A stretch of DNA of 64,000 bases from the NCBI GenBank assembly GCA_903857495.1, contig CAIOFF010000056.1, forward strand, positions 1 to 64,000. Direction: 5' to 3'. The translations under genes were made by a program, and so were the position numbers. Shown here piece after piece: positions 32,059 through 39,814 of this stretch. Numbering within the stretch: position 1 is the first letter of the stretch; every line of letters starts with the position of its first letter. The stretch is from an uncultured Holophagaceae bacterium. Its GTDB lineage: Bacteria; Acidobacteriota; Holophagae; Holophagales; Holophagaceae. The notes beneath the pieces are model-generated. The model had not been told where the DNA came from, ran no database searches, and worked only from the letters and a program-made list of their open reading frames with translations.

Positions 32059-33315
32059 ATGAAGATCTCTCGCCTCGCTGGTGTCGCCGCGCTGCTCGCA
32101 GCTGGAGCTGCCCAGGCCCAGGAAGCCATCAAGGTCAACGCTCTCATCGAAATCTGGTACACCCAGATGACCGACAACAACCTGCGGCTCGACTCAGCCG
32201 CCAAGCCCGGCGGCGCCTCGGCCTACTACGACGGCATGAGCGCTGGCCGCTTCGCTGAGAACGGCTTCACGGTCAAGCGGTCCGAGGTCTACCTCAGCCA
32301 GACCATCTCGGATTCCATCAGCTGGAACCTGATGTTCGATCCCAACAACGCGGTCAACACGACGACGACCCTCAACCCCGTCCTGCACGACGCAGTCATC
32401 ACCTGGACCCTCGGCAAGGGCTTCGTCCTGAAGGCCGGCCAGTTCAAGATGCCCACCACCTATGAAGCCACCATCGTGGCCGCCAAGGACCTCTACTTCT
32501 TCGATCGCAACCAGCTCAACCGCGCCTTCGGCGACAAGCGGGACCGCGGTGCTTGGCTCAGCTACGGCTACGGCGATGCCAAGGGCTGGCAGGGCAAGCT
32601 GAGTGTCGCCGTCTCCAACGGCACCACGGACGACGGCAGCGGCGGCAAGACGGCGGTTGATGCCAACGCCCAGAAGGACTTCACCGTTCGCTACGAGGGT
32701 GCTTTCGGCAGCGCGCACAAGTTTGGCGCCTACTACCGCGAGGGCGTGACGAACCTGAAGGATTCCACCTTCGCCACCCCCACCACGATTCCGGCCGGCC
32801 TGACCGCGCAGCAGATCAAGGACAACAAGGACAAGACCACCCTCCAGGGCGCGTTCTACGCCTTTGACACCAGCAAGTGGCACTTCGACTTCGAGTACGC
32901 GACTGGCCTGCTGGGCCGCCGCTTCCCCAGCCTCTTCGCGACCGCCCCGACTGGCCTGTCCCGCGAGAACCTCGACCAGAAGTTCGCTGGCTACACCGGC
33001 ACCCTCGTCTACAAGATGGGTCAGCACCAGCTCGCGCTGCGCTATGACAGCCTGAACTACAACTCCGGGAACAACTGGTACACCGCCACCAGCCCCTACA
33101 AGGTGACGGTCAACGGCGCTGCCGCCGACTACTCGCCTAACTACACGGAGACCACGGTTGGCTACAACTACAACTTCGTTCCCGGCAAGTACAGCGTGGC
33201 GAAGCTGAAGATCGACTACATCATGCGCAGCAAGAACTTCCTGGCCCCCCGCGCTGGCCAGACCGGCGAGCAGGGCGGCAACAGCCTCGTCGCCTCCCTC
33301 GGCATCGGCTTCTAA
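32059..33315 (+). CDS. outer-membrane porin-like beta-barrel protein
   Basis: 418 residues from the ATG at 32059, which follows TTAGGAGA; the track start (31969) is too early. A typical signal peptide (RLAGVAALLAAGAAQA) is cleaved before QEAIKV. The mature protein is a run of alternating amphipathic strands rich in Gly and aromatics, ending in IGF with a terminal Phe as required for BAM recognition. YLSQTISDSISWNLMFDPNNAVN and FVLKAGQFKMPTTYEA resemble the phosphate-selective porin OprO/OprP group. The substrate is not evident; the neighbouring acyl-CoA and Liv genes suggest uptake of small organic acids or amino acids. It is followed by a strong terminator. Confidence 0.82.
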   Translation: MKISRLAGVAALLAAGAAQAQEAIKVNALIEIWYTQMTDNNLRLDSAAKPGGASAYYDGMSAGRFAENGFTVKRSEVYLSQTISDSISWNLMFDPNNAVNTTTTLNPVLHDAVITWTLGKGFVLKAGQFKMPTTYEATIVAAKDLYFFDRNQLNRAFGDKRDRGAWLSYGYGDAKGWQGKLSVAVSNGTTDDGSGGKTAVDANAQKDFTVRYEGAFGSAHKFGAYYREGVTNLKDSTFATPTTIPAGLTAQQIKDNKDKTTLQGAFYAFDTSKWHFDFEYATGLLGRRFPSLFATAPTGLSRENLDQKFAGYTGTLVYKMGQHQLALRYDSLNYNSGNNWYTATSPYKVTVNGAAADYSPNYTETTVGYNYNFVPGKYSVAKLKIDYIMRSKNFLAPRAGQTGEQGGNSLVASLGIGF

Positions 33316-33349
33316 GGCCTCGCCAGAGAGTAAGTCTTTTTACTGAACG

Positions 33350-33394
33350 ACCACGGGGCTGCTGAGAAATTCTCATCAGTCCCGTGGTTTTTTT
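33350..33394 (+). terminator. intrinsic terminator after the porin
   Basis: ACCACGGG pairs with CCCGTGGT, with further pairing inside the loop, and seven T follow. It separates the porin from the livKHMGF operon. Confidence 0.9.
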
Positions 33395-33455
33395 ACCCGG
33401 ACTTCGGCTAACATTGCTAAACCCACCTCACCATCTCTTTTCAATCGGAGCAGAC

Positions 33456-34601
33456 ATGCGCAAGCACCTCCTCGCCCTGGGCGCCGCCTTGGCTCTCACC
33501 CCCTGTCTCATGGCGCAGAAGATCGGCGTCATCAACTCCATGAGCGGCCCCGAGGCGCCCATCGGCGAGAACATCACCAACGGCATCAAGCTGGCCGAGG
33601 AGGACCTCAAGAAGAAGGGTGTCAACGTCCAGCTGGTGTGGGAGGACGACACGGGCAAGCCCCAGATCTCCATGAGCGCCATGGAGAAGCTGGCGACCCG
33701 CGAGAACGTGGTGGGCGTGGTGGGTCCCTATACCTCGGCCTGCTCCAACGCCGTGGCCAAGCTGGCCGAGAAGTACAAGGTGCCCCTGTTGATTCCCGCC
33801 GCGGCCAAGGAGGAGATCACCCGCCAGGGTCTCACCCACGTCTTCCGCATGAACGCCCCTGCCGACAAATATGCTTCCAGCCTCATCGATGCTGCGGCCT
33901 CGCTAGGCAAGCCCAAGACCATCGCCTTCATCTACGAGAACACGGACTTCGGCACCTCCACCTCCAAGACGGCCAAGGACTATGTGGCGACCAAGGGCAT
34001 CCAGGTGGTGGCCGATGTCTCCTATCCCAAGGGCTCTGCCGACTACCGCTCGACCCTCGCCCAGATCAAGTCGAAGAATCCGGATCTGGTGTTCATGGTC
34101 TCCTACGTGGCCGACGCCATCCTGCTCATGCGCCAGTCCCGCGAAGTGGGCCTCCAGCCCCAGGCCTTCCTCGGCGCCGGCGCCGGCTTCACCACCGTCG
34201 AGTTCGCCAAGGAACGGGCGATCTCCGACAACGTCATCTCCTGCACCCAGTGGACAGACGATGTCAACTGGCCCGGCGCGAAGGACTTCGGCGCCCGCTA
34301 CAAGGCCAAGTTCGGCAAGGAACCCACCTACCATGCCGCCTGCGCCTACGCTTCCATGATCATCATGGCCGAGACCGCCAAGGCCTCCGGCGGCGACCGC
34401 ACCAAGACTCGCGCCGCGCTGAAGTCGGGCAAGTGGAATGGCGTCATGGGTGAGGTGAAGTTCGCCGACTATGACGGCTTCACGAACCAGAACAACCACC
34501 AGATGCTCGTCCAGCAGATCATCGCCGGGAAATACGAGACGGTGCTGCCCGCCCAGTTCGCGACCAAGAAGGCGATCTATCCCTTCCCCAAGTGGAAGTG
34601 A
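33456..34601 (+). CDS. livK: branched-chain amino-acid ABC transporter, periplasmic binding protein
   Basis: 381 residues from the ATG at 33456. A signal peptide (HLLALGAALALTPCLMA) is cleaved before QKIGV. The mature protein is a type I periplasmic binding fold (Peripla_BP_6): GVINSMSGPEAPIGENITNGIKLAEE, VGPYTSACSNAVAKLAEKYKVPLL and KNPDLVFMVSYVADAILLMRQ. Ligands in this family include Leu/Ile/Val but also other amino acids, amides and aromatic acids, so LivK is a family label rather than proof of substrate. First gene of livKHMGF; a GC-rich hairpin lies between it and livH. There is no Cys at the signal cleavage site, so it is a free periplasmic protein. Confidence 0.9.
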   Translation: MRKHLLALGAALALTPCLMAQKIGVINSMSGPEAPIGENITNGIKLAEEDLKKKGVNVQLVWEDDTGKPQISMSAMEKLATRENVVGVVGPYTSACSNAVAKLAEKYKVPLLIPAAAKEEITRQGLTHVFRMNAPADKYASSLIDAAASLGKPKTIAFIYENTDFGTSTSKTAKDYVATKGIQVVADVSYPKGSADYRSTLAQIKSKNPDLVFMVSYVADAILLMRQSREVGLQPQAFLGAGAGFTTVEFAKERAISDNVISCTQWTDDVNWPGAKDFGARYKAKFGKEPTYHAACAYASMIIMAETAKASGGDRTKTRAALKSGKWNGVMGEVKFADYDGFTNQNNHQMLVQQIIAGKYETVLPAQFATKKAIYPFPKWK

Positions 34602-34614
34602 TCGAGTCCTGTCC

Positions 34615-34636
34615 GGGGGCGCCCACGGGCGCCCCC
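34615..34636 (+). promoter_or_regulatory. intercistronic hairpin between livK and livH
   Basis: A perfect 10-bp inverted repeat GGGGGCGCCC / GGGCGCCCCC with a two-base gap, 13 bases after the livK stop and without a T run. Such structures protect the upstream mRNA from 3' exonucleases and raise binding-protein levels above those of the permeases. Confidence 0.6.
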
Positions 34637-34664
34637 GTCTGAATTCCTGGAGGGTCACGCGCCC

Positions 34665-35534
34665 ATGGCTGTCTTTCTGCAATCCCTCATCAGCGGCATC
34701 CTCATCGGTGGGGTATACGCGCTCATCGGCATCGGCCTCACGCTGATCTTCGGCGTGATGCGGGTGATCAACTTCGCCCACGGCGACATCCTGATGGTGG
34801 GGATGTACCTGACCTACATGATCTTCACGCTCCTTGGGATCGACCCCTTCGTGTCCGTGCTGATCACGTTCCCCCTGATGTTCCTCTTCGGGGGCTTCCT
34901 CCAGAAGGTGTTCATCAATCGGGTGCTGGACGCACTGGCACAGAACCAGATCCTGCTGACCATAGGCCTGGGCCTGATCATGAGCAATACGGTGATGCTC
35001 ATCTTCACCTCCGACTACAAGATCCTGAGCACCAGCTACTCCTCAGCCACCATCAAGGTCGGCGGCGGGGTCTCGGTCTCCACGCCCCTCCTGATCTCGT
35101 TCCTGATCACGGCGGCGATCACGGCGGCCCTCTACTGGTTCCTGCTGAAGACGGACACCGGCCAGGCCATCCGCGCCACGGCCCAGGATCGCGATGCGGC
35201 CCAGCTCATGGGCATCAACGTCAAGCGCATGTCGATCATCGCCTTCGGTCTCGGCTCAGCCCTGGCGGGCACCGCCGGCGCCCTGATCTCACCGACCTAC
35301 TACATCTTCCCCCAGGTGGGCAGCGTCTTCACGCTGAAGGCCTTCGTCATCACGGTGCTGGGCGGCATGGGCAGCGTGGTGGGCGCCACGCTCGGCGGGG
35401 TGCTCATCGGCATCACCGAGTCCATGAGCGCGGTCTACATCTCCTCTGGCTGGAAGGACGTGGTGGTCTTCGTGCTCTTCCTGCTGGTGTTGCTCTTCAA
35501 GCCCTCGGGCCTGATGGGCAAGTCGCGGACCTGA
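34665..35534 (+). CDS. livH: branched-chain amino-acid ABC transporter permease LivH
   Basis: 289 residues, about eight membrane segments. The start LQSLISGILIGGVYALIGIGLTLIFGVMRVINFAHGD is the LivH signature. The cytoplasmic coupling region is QDRDAAQLMGINVKRM, and the final part contains VITVLGGMGSVVGATLGG. It forms the membrane channel with LivM. Length matches the family. It follows livK after the hairpin, and its ATG has a GGAGG site 13 bases upstream. livM starts 10 bases after its stop. Confidence 0.93.
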   Translation: MAVFLQSLISGILIGGVYALIGIGLTLIFGVMRVINFAHGDILMVGMYLTYMIFTLLGIDPFVSVLITFPLMFLFGGFLQKVFINRVLDALAQNQILLTIGLGLIMSNTVMLIFTSDYKILSTSYSSATIKVGGGVSVSTPLLISFLITAAITAALYWFLLKTDTGQAIRATAQDRDAAQLMGINVKRMSIIAFGLGSALAGTAGALISPTYYIFPQVGSVFTLKAFVITVLGGMGSVVGATLGGVLIGITESMSAVYISSGWKDVVVFVLFLLVLLFKPSGLMGKSRT

Positions 35535-35544
35535 GGAGAACACC

Positions 35545-36594
35545 ATGAACAAGAGCATCCTCAAGAGCGCCTTCGGTATTCTCCTTCTGGTCGGCCTGCT
35601 GCTCATCCCCCGCTACGTGGAGAGCCCCTACGCCCTCCACATGATGATCCTGCTCTTCCTGAGCGTGGCTCAGGGCCAGAGCTGGAACATCCTCGGCGGC
35701 TACGCGGGGCAGCACTCCGTAGGTCACGCCGCCTACTTCGGAGTCGGCGCCTACACCACCATGATGCTCATGCACTCCAAGAACATCGTCCCCTGGGTGG
35801 GGGTCTGGGCGGGGGTGGCCGCGGTCATCGTGGTGGCTCTCATCATCGGCAGCATCTGCTTCCGCCTCCGGGGCCCCTACTTCGTCCTCGCCTCCATCGC
35901 GGTGGCCGAGATCATGCGCCTGTCGGCCATTAACCTCACCACCCTGACCAACGGGGCCGAGGGCATCCTGGCCACGGAGTTGCCTGCCTTCAAGATCGGG
36001 GCCACCGTGGTGACCGACTTCGTGACGAAGGTGCCCTTCTATTACATTGGTCTCTTCCTGGTGCTGCTGACGATCGGCGTCACTTACTGGGTGCAACACT
36101 CCAAGCTCGGCTACTTCTTCCAGGCCATTCGTGAGGACCAGGACGCGGCCCACTCCCTGGGCATCAACATCGCGCTCTACAAGAACATCGCCCTGGTCAT
36201 CTCCGCGGTCCTGACCTCCCTCGCCGGCAGCTTCTACGGCATCTACGTGGGCTTCGTGGATCCCCCCACGGTGCTGGGCCTGGATGTCTCCGTCCAGATC
36301 ATGCTCATCTGCATCATCGGCGGCATGGGCACCCTCTGGGGCCCCGTGCTGGGGTCCCTGATCCTGGTGCCGCTGTCCGAAGCCCTGCGCAGCAACATGG
36401 TCACGGACCTGCTGGTGAAGATCGGCCTGGTCAACGCCGAGTCCAAGATCGGGATCTTCCTCAAGGAGAACCTCTCCCACGCCCACGTCCTGCTCTACGG
36501 CATCCTGGTGGTGCTGGTGATCCTCTTCATGCCAGACGGCCTCATGGGGTTCGTCAAGAAGCTGGCCCTGCGCCGGAAGCGGGAGGCGGTCTGA
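35545..36594 (+). CDS. livM: branched-chain amino-acid ABC transporter permease LivM
   Basis: 349 residues, roughly ten hydrophobic segments. Recognised by GYAGQHSVGHAAYFGVGAYT, the coupling loop REDQDAAHSLGINIALYK and the C-terminal FIGGMGT-like segment (CIIGGMGTLWGPVLGS). It pairs with LivH in the inner membrane. A GAGGAG ribosome site precedes the ATG. Its TGA overlaps the ATG of livG by one base, so translation is coupled. Length is within the usual range for LivM without the N-terminal extension of E. coli. Confidence 0.93.
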   Translation: MNKSILKSAFGILLLVGLLLIPRYVESPYALHMMILLFLSVAQGQSWNILGGYAGQHSVGHAAYFGVGAYTTMMLMHSKNIVPWVGVWAGVAAVIVVALIIGSICFRLRGPYFVLASIAVAEIMRLSAINLTTLTNGAEGILATELPAFKIGATVVTDFVTKVPFYYIGLFLVLLTIGVTYWVQHSKLGYFFQAIREDQDAAHSLGINIALYKNIALVISAVLTSLAGSFYGIYVGFVDPPTVLGLDVSVQIMLICIIGGMGTLWGPVLGSLILVPLSEALRSNMVTDLLVKIGLVNAESKIGIFLKENLSHAHVLLYGILVVLVILFMPDGLMGFVKKLALRRKREAV

Positions 36595-37313
36595 TGGCCA
36601 TCCTGGAAATCAAGAACGTCAGCAAGTTCTTCGGCGGCCTCGCGGCCAACTCGGATGTCAGCTTCGACGTCCACGAGGGCACGATCATGGGCCTCATCGG
36701 CCCCAACGGCGCCGGGAAGACCACTCTGTTCAACTGCATCACCGGCTACTACCCGCCCTCCAAGGGCGAGGTCATCTTCAACGGCCGGAAGTTGAACGGG
36801 CTCGATCCCGACAAGGTCTGCATGCTCGGCATGGTGCGCACCTGGCAGAAGGTGCGGCCCCTGGCCAAGCTCTCCGTGGTGGACAACGTGATGGTGGGCG
36901 CCCTGGCGCGCACCGGTTCGCTGAAGGTGGCTCGCGAGATGGCCATGGAACAGATCAAGGTGGTCCGCATGGAGCACCGGACCAACTTCCTGGCGGGCGG
37001 GCTGCCCATCGGCGAGCGCAAGAAACTGGAAGTGGCGCGGGCCCTGGCCACCCAGCCGAAAATCCTGCTGCTCGATGAGGTCATGGGCGGTCTCAACCCC
37101 GCCGAGAGCGAGGAGATCATCCAACTCATCCTGGACATCAAGCAGCGCGGCCTCACCCAGATGGTCATCGAGCACGACATGAAGGCGATCATGCGGATCT
37201 CCGATCGCATCGTGGTCCTGACCTCGGGCGAGAAGCTCACCGAGGGCTCGCCCCAGGAAGTTGTCAGCAACCCCGATGTGATCAGCGCCTACCTGGGTGA
37301 GCCCCATGCTTAA
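36594..37313 (+). CDS. livG: branched-chain amino-acid ABC transporter ATPase LivG
   Basis: 239-residue ATPase. Walker A is GPNGAGKTTLF, the signature region is LPIGERKKLEVARALA (the usual LSGGQ is altered, as in other LivG), and Walker B is ILLLDEVMGGLNPAE. The H-loop lies in MVIEHDMKAIM. LivG and LivF form the heterodimer that drives transport. It is coupled by overlap to livM before and livF after. Length is slightly shorter than E. coli LivG (255). Confidence 0.93.
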   Translation: MAILEIKNVSKFFGGLAANSDVSFDVHEGTIMGLIGPNGAGKTTLFNCITGYYPPSKGEVIFNGRKLNGLDPDKVCMLGMVRTWQKVRPLAKLSVVDNVMVGALARTGSLKVAREMAMEQIKVVRMEHRTNFLAGGLPIGERKKLEVARALATQPKILLLDEVMGGLNPAESEEIIQLILDIKQRGLTQMVIEHDMKAIMRISDRIVVLTSGEKLTEGSPQEVVSNPDVISAYLGEPHA

Positions 37314-38010
37314 AATCGATAAGCTCAACTTCGCCTACGGCGACCTCAAGGTGCTCTGGGACGTCGACCTGGAAGTGCACCAGGGCGAGATCGTGACCGT
37401 GGTGGGCGCCAACGGCGCCGGCAAGTCCACGACGCTCAAGAACATCTCCCGCCTCGTCAAGCCCGCCTCGGGCACCATCACCTTCAATGGGCAGGACCTC
37501 AGCAAGATGCAGTCCCATCACGTGGTGGAAGCGGGGCTCATCCAGGTTCCCGAGGGTCGGCGGATCTTCCCCGAGATGACCGTGATGGAGAACCTCCGCA
37601 TGGGTTCCTACGTCAAGTCGACCCGGGGCGACCGCCAGAAGAACACTGACTGGGTCTTCGAGCTGTTCCCCCGCCTCAAGGAACGCGAGAAGCAGCTGGG
37701 CGGCACCATGTCCGGCGGCGAGCAGCAGATGCTGGCCATCGCCCGGGGTCTCATGGCCAACCCCAAGGTGCTGCTCCTGGACGAGCCCTCCCTTGGTCTG
37801 TCCCCGCTGCTGGTGAAGAACATCTTCGACATCATCACCGGCATCAACAAGGAAGGCGTTACCATCCTGCTGGTGGAGCAGAATGTCTACCAGTCCCTCC
37901 GCATTTCCCACCGGGCCTACGTGATGGAAACCGGACGGGTTGTGCTCACGGGCAAGGGCGACGAGCTGCTCAACAACGACCACATCAAGAAAGCCTTCCT
38001 GGGCATGTGA
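37306..38010 (+). CDS. livF: branched-chain amino-acid ABC transporter ATPase LivF
   Basis: About 234 residues from the ATG at 37306, which lies inside the last codons of livG; a GTG at 37297 is also possible. Walker A is GANGAGKSTTL, the signature is MSGGEQQMLAIARGLM, Walker B is VLLLDEPSLGLSPLL and the H-loop region is ILLVEQNVYQS (Gln in place of the His is usual for LivF). PEGRRIFPEMTVMENL is diagnostic. Second ATPase of the complex. A CBS-domain gene follows 10 bases downstream with its own GGAG site. Confidence 0.93.
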   Translation: MLKIDKLNFAYGDLKVLWDVDLEVHQGEIVTVVGANGAGKSTTLKNISRLVKPASGTITFNGQDLSKMQSHHVVEAGLIQVPEGRRIFPEMTVMENLRMGSYVKSTRGDRQKNTDWVFELFPRLKEREKQLGGTMSGGEQQMLAIARGLMANPKVLLLDEPSLGLSPLLVKNIFDIITGINKEGVTILLVEQNVYQSLRISHRAYVMETGRVVLTGKGDELLNNDHIKKAFLGM

Positions 38011-38020
38011 GGAGAAGCCA

Positions 38021-38440
38021 ATGACCAACGTCGAAAAGTGGATGACCAAGAATCCCTACACCATTGATCAGGACGCCTCGATCATCGAGGCCATTCACCT
38101 GATGAAGGAGAAGGGCGTGCGGCGGCTGCCCGTCATGAGCGGCGGCCGCTTCGTGGGCCTCATCACGGACCGCATGATCAAGGACTACAGCCCCGGCAAG
38201 GCCACCAGCCTGGACACCTGGGAAGTCCACTACCTGCTCTCCAAGACCCCCGTGAAGGACCTGATGAACCCCGCGCCCATGACGGTGGCCCCGGAGACGG
38301 ACCTGAGCACCGCCGCCCAGGCGATCCTGGACCACAAGCTCTACGGCCTGTGCGTGGTGGATGCCAAGGGCGACCTGGTGGGCATCATGTCCGTGGGCGA
38401 CATGCTCAAGGCGGTGGTGGAGTTCACCAAGCCCCAGTAG
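38021..38440 (+). CDS. CBS-domain protein, last gene of the liv operon
   Basis: 139 residues from the ATG at 38021 (site TGAGGAGAAGCC); the track ORF begins inside livF in another frame. It is just two CBS repeats: KNPYTIDQDASIIEAIHLMKEKGVRRLPV with FVGLITDRM, and LMNPAPMTVAPETDLSTAAQAILDHKLYGLCVVD with GIMSVGDML. Stand-alone pairs like this bind AMP, ATP, SAM or similar ligands and control a partner. Its place directly after livF suggests it modulates the Liv transporter in response to energy or nucleotide state, much as CBS domains do in the osmotic transporter ATPase OpuA. That is inference; I know no characterised example in Liv systems. Confidence 0.85.
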   Translation: MTNVEKWMTKNPYTIDQDASIIEAIHLMKEKGVRRLPVMSGGRFVGLITDRMIKDYSPGKATSLDTWEVHYLLSKTPVKDLMNPAPMTVAPETDLSTAAQAILDHKLYGLCVVDAKGDLVGIMSVGDMLKAVVEFTKPQ

Positions 38441-38523
38441 GGGAAGGTTCTGCGCGGTTTGGATTGACCTCAGCTCGAGTCTCCCGGGAAGATCGGGGGT
38501 AAGACTGTGTCCAGGGAGGTCCT

Positions 38524-39810
38524 TTGAGTGCAGCTCAGCGCTTGCGCGAGATCCGTGATGGCTTCGAGCGCCCGTTCTGGGTGGCGAACGTCAGCGAGCT
38601 GTTCGAGCGCCTCTCCTACTACGCGGCCTTCGCCTCCCTGGCTCGTTACCTGAATGAATCGCTGGGCTTCCCGACCCAGGATGCCAGCAGCCTGGCCGGG
38701 TTGTTCGGTGGCCTGGTCTGGTTCCTGGCGGCCTTCGGGGGCGCCGTGGCGGATCGCCTCGGGTTCCGGCGGGCGCTCTCCCTGGCCTACCTGATCCTCA
38801 GCGGCTCCTACTTCCTTCTGGGCTCGCTCGGCTCCTCTTGGATGGCGCCGATCCGCGGCATGGTGCCTCTGAGCGTGCTCGTGGCCTTCCTGCTGATGCT
38901 GCCGGCCCTGGGCATCGCCCTGGTGAAGCCGGCGGTGGTGGGGACGACGGCCCGGGCCTCCAAGGGCAACGTCCGGTCCCTCGGCTACTCGATCTACTAC
39001 ACGCTGGTGAACATCGGCGGCGCCGCCGGTCCCTACGCCGCGTCCTATGTCCACCGCCACATGAGCGTCGAGAACGTCTTCCGCGTGGCTGCGGTCAGCG
39101 TGTTCCTGATGTTCTTTGCGGTCCTGCTGCTGTTCAAGGAGCCGCGCAAGGAGGGGGATGCGCCGCCGCCCTCCCTGGTCCAGACCGGAAAGAACTTCCT
39201 CACGGTGGTGTCGAATCCCAAGTTCATGCTGTTTCTGCTCATCTTCACCGGCTACTGGGTGGTGTACTGGCAGGAGTTCATCACGCTGCCCCTCTACGTG
39301 GTGAAGTACATCGATCCCAAGGCGGATACGGAGCTGCTGCTGGTCACGGGCCCCCTGGCCGTGATCTGCCTGACGGTGCTCATCAGCCTGGCCACCCAGA
39401 AGATCGCCTCCGTGAAGGCGGTCACCCTGGGCACGCTGATGTCCTCCCTGGCCTGGATCGTGCTGATCTTCATGCCCACCGTGACCGGCGTGATCATCAC
39501 CCTGGTCTGCGTTGCGCTCGGAGAGATCGTCCAGTCGCCGCGCTACTACGAGTACATCTCGCGGCTGGCTCCGCCGGGGCAGCAGGGCACCTACATGGGC
39601 TTTGCCTTCCTGCCGATCGGGCTCGGGTCCCTCATCGGCGGCTGGTTCGGGGGCAAGCTGATGCACCACTTCGGCGAGGTGGCCCACCGGCCGACCGGCA
39701 TGCTCTGGACCATCACCGGGGTGGGCGTGCTCACCGCCCTGCTGCTGTGGGTGTATGACCGCCTGCTCCCTGCGAAGCCGGAGGAGCCGGCCCCGGTCGA
39801 GGCGGACTGA
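38524..39810 (+). CDS. POT-family proton-coupled peptide transporter (MFS)
   Basis: 428 residues, about 12 membrane segments. The first helix carries SELFERLSYYA, the ExxERxxYY motif that couples proton movement to peptide uptake in the POT/PTR2 family. The pattern GGAVADRLGFRRAL after helix 2 is the MFS loop. It should import di- or tripeptides. The start is a TTG at 38524 preceded by GGGAGG; no ATG fits as well. Directly downstream on the other strand lie a DPP-IV-like peptidase and a Xaa-Pro dipeptidase, so a peptide-use cluster is plausible. An MFS transporter with another substrate remains possible. Confidence 0.8.
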   Translation: MSAAQRLREIRDGFERPFWVANVSELFERLSYYAAFASLARYLNESLGFPTQDASSLAGLFGGLVWFLAAFGGAVADRLGFRRALSLAYLILSGSYFLLGSLGSSWMAPIRGMVPLSVLVAFLLMLPALGIALVKPAVVGTTARASKGNVRSLGYSIYYTLVNIGGAAGPYAASYVHRHMSVENVFRVAAVSVFLMFFAVLLLFKEPRKEGDAPPPSLVQTGKNFLTVVSNPKFMLFLLIFTGYWVVYWQEFITLPLYVVKYIDPKADTELLLVTGPLAVICLTVLISLATQKIASVKAVTLGTLMSSLAWIVLIFMPTVTGVIITLVCVALGEIVQSPRYYEYISRLAPPGQQGTYMGFAFLPIGLGSLIGGWFGGKLMHHFGEVAHRPTGMLWTITGVGVLTALLLWVYDRLLPAKPEEPAPVEAD

Positions 39811-39814
39811 CGGC

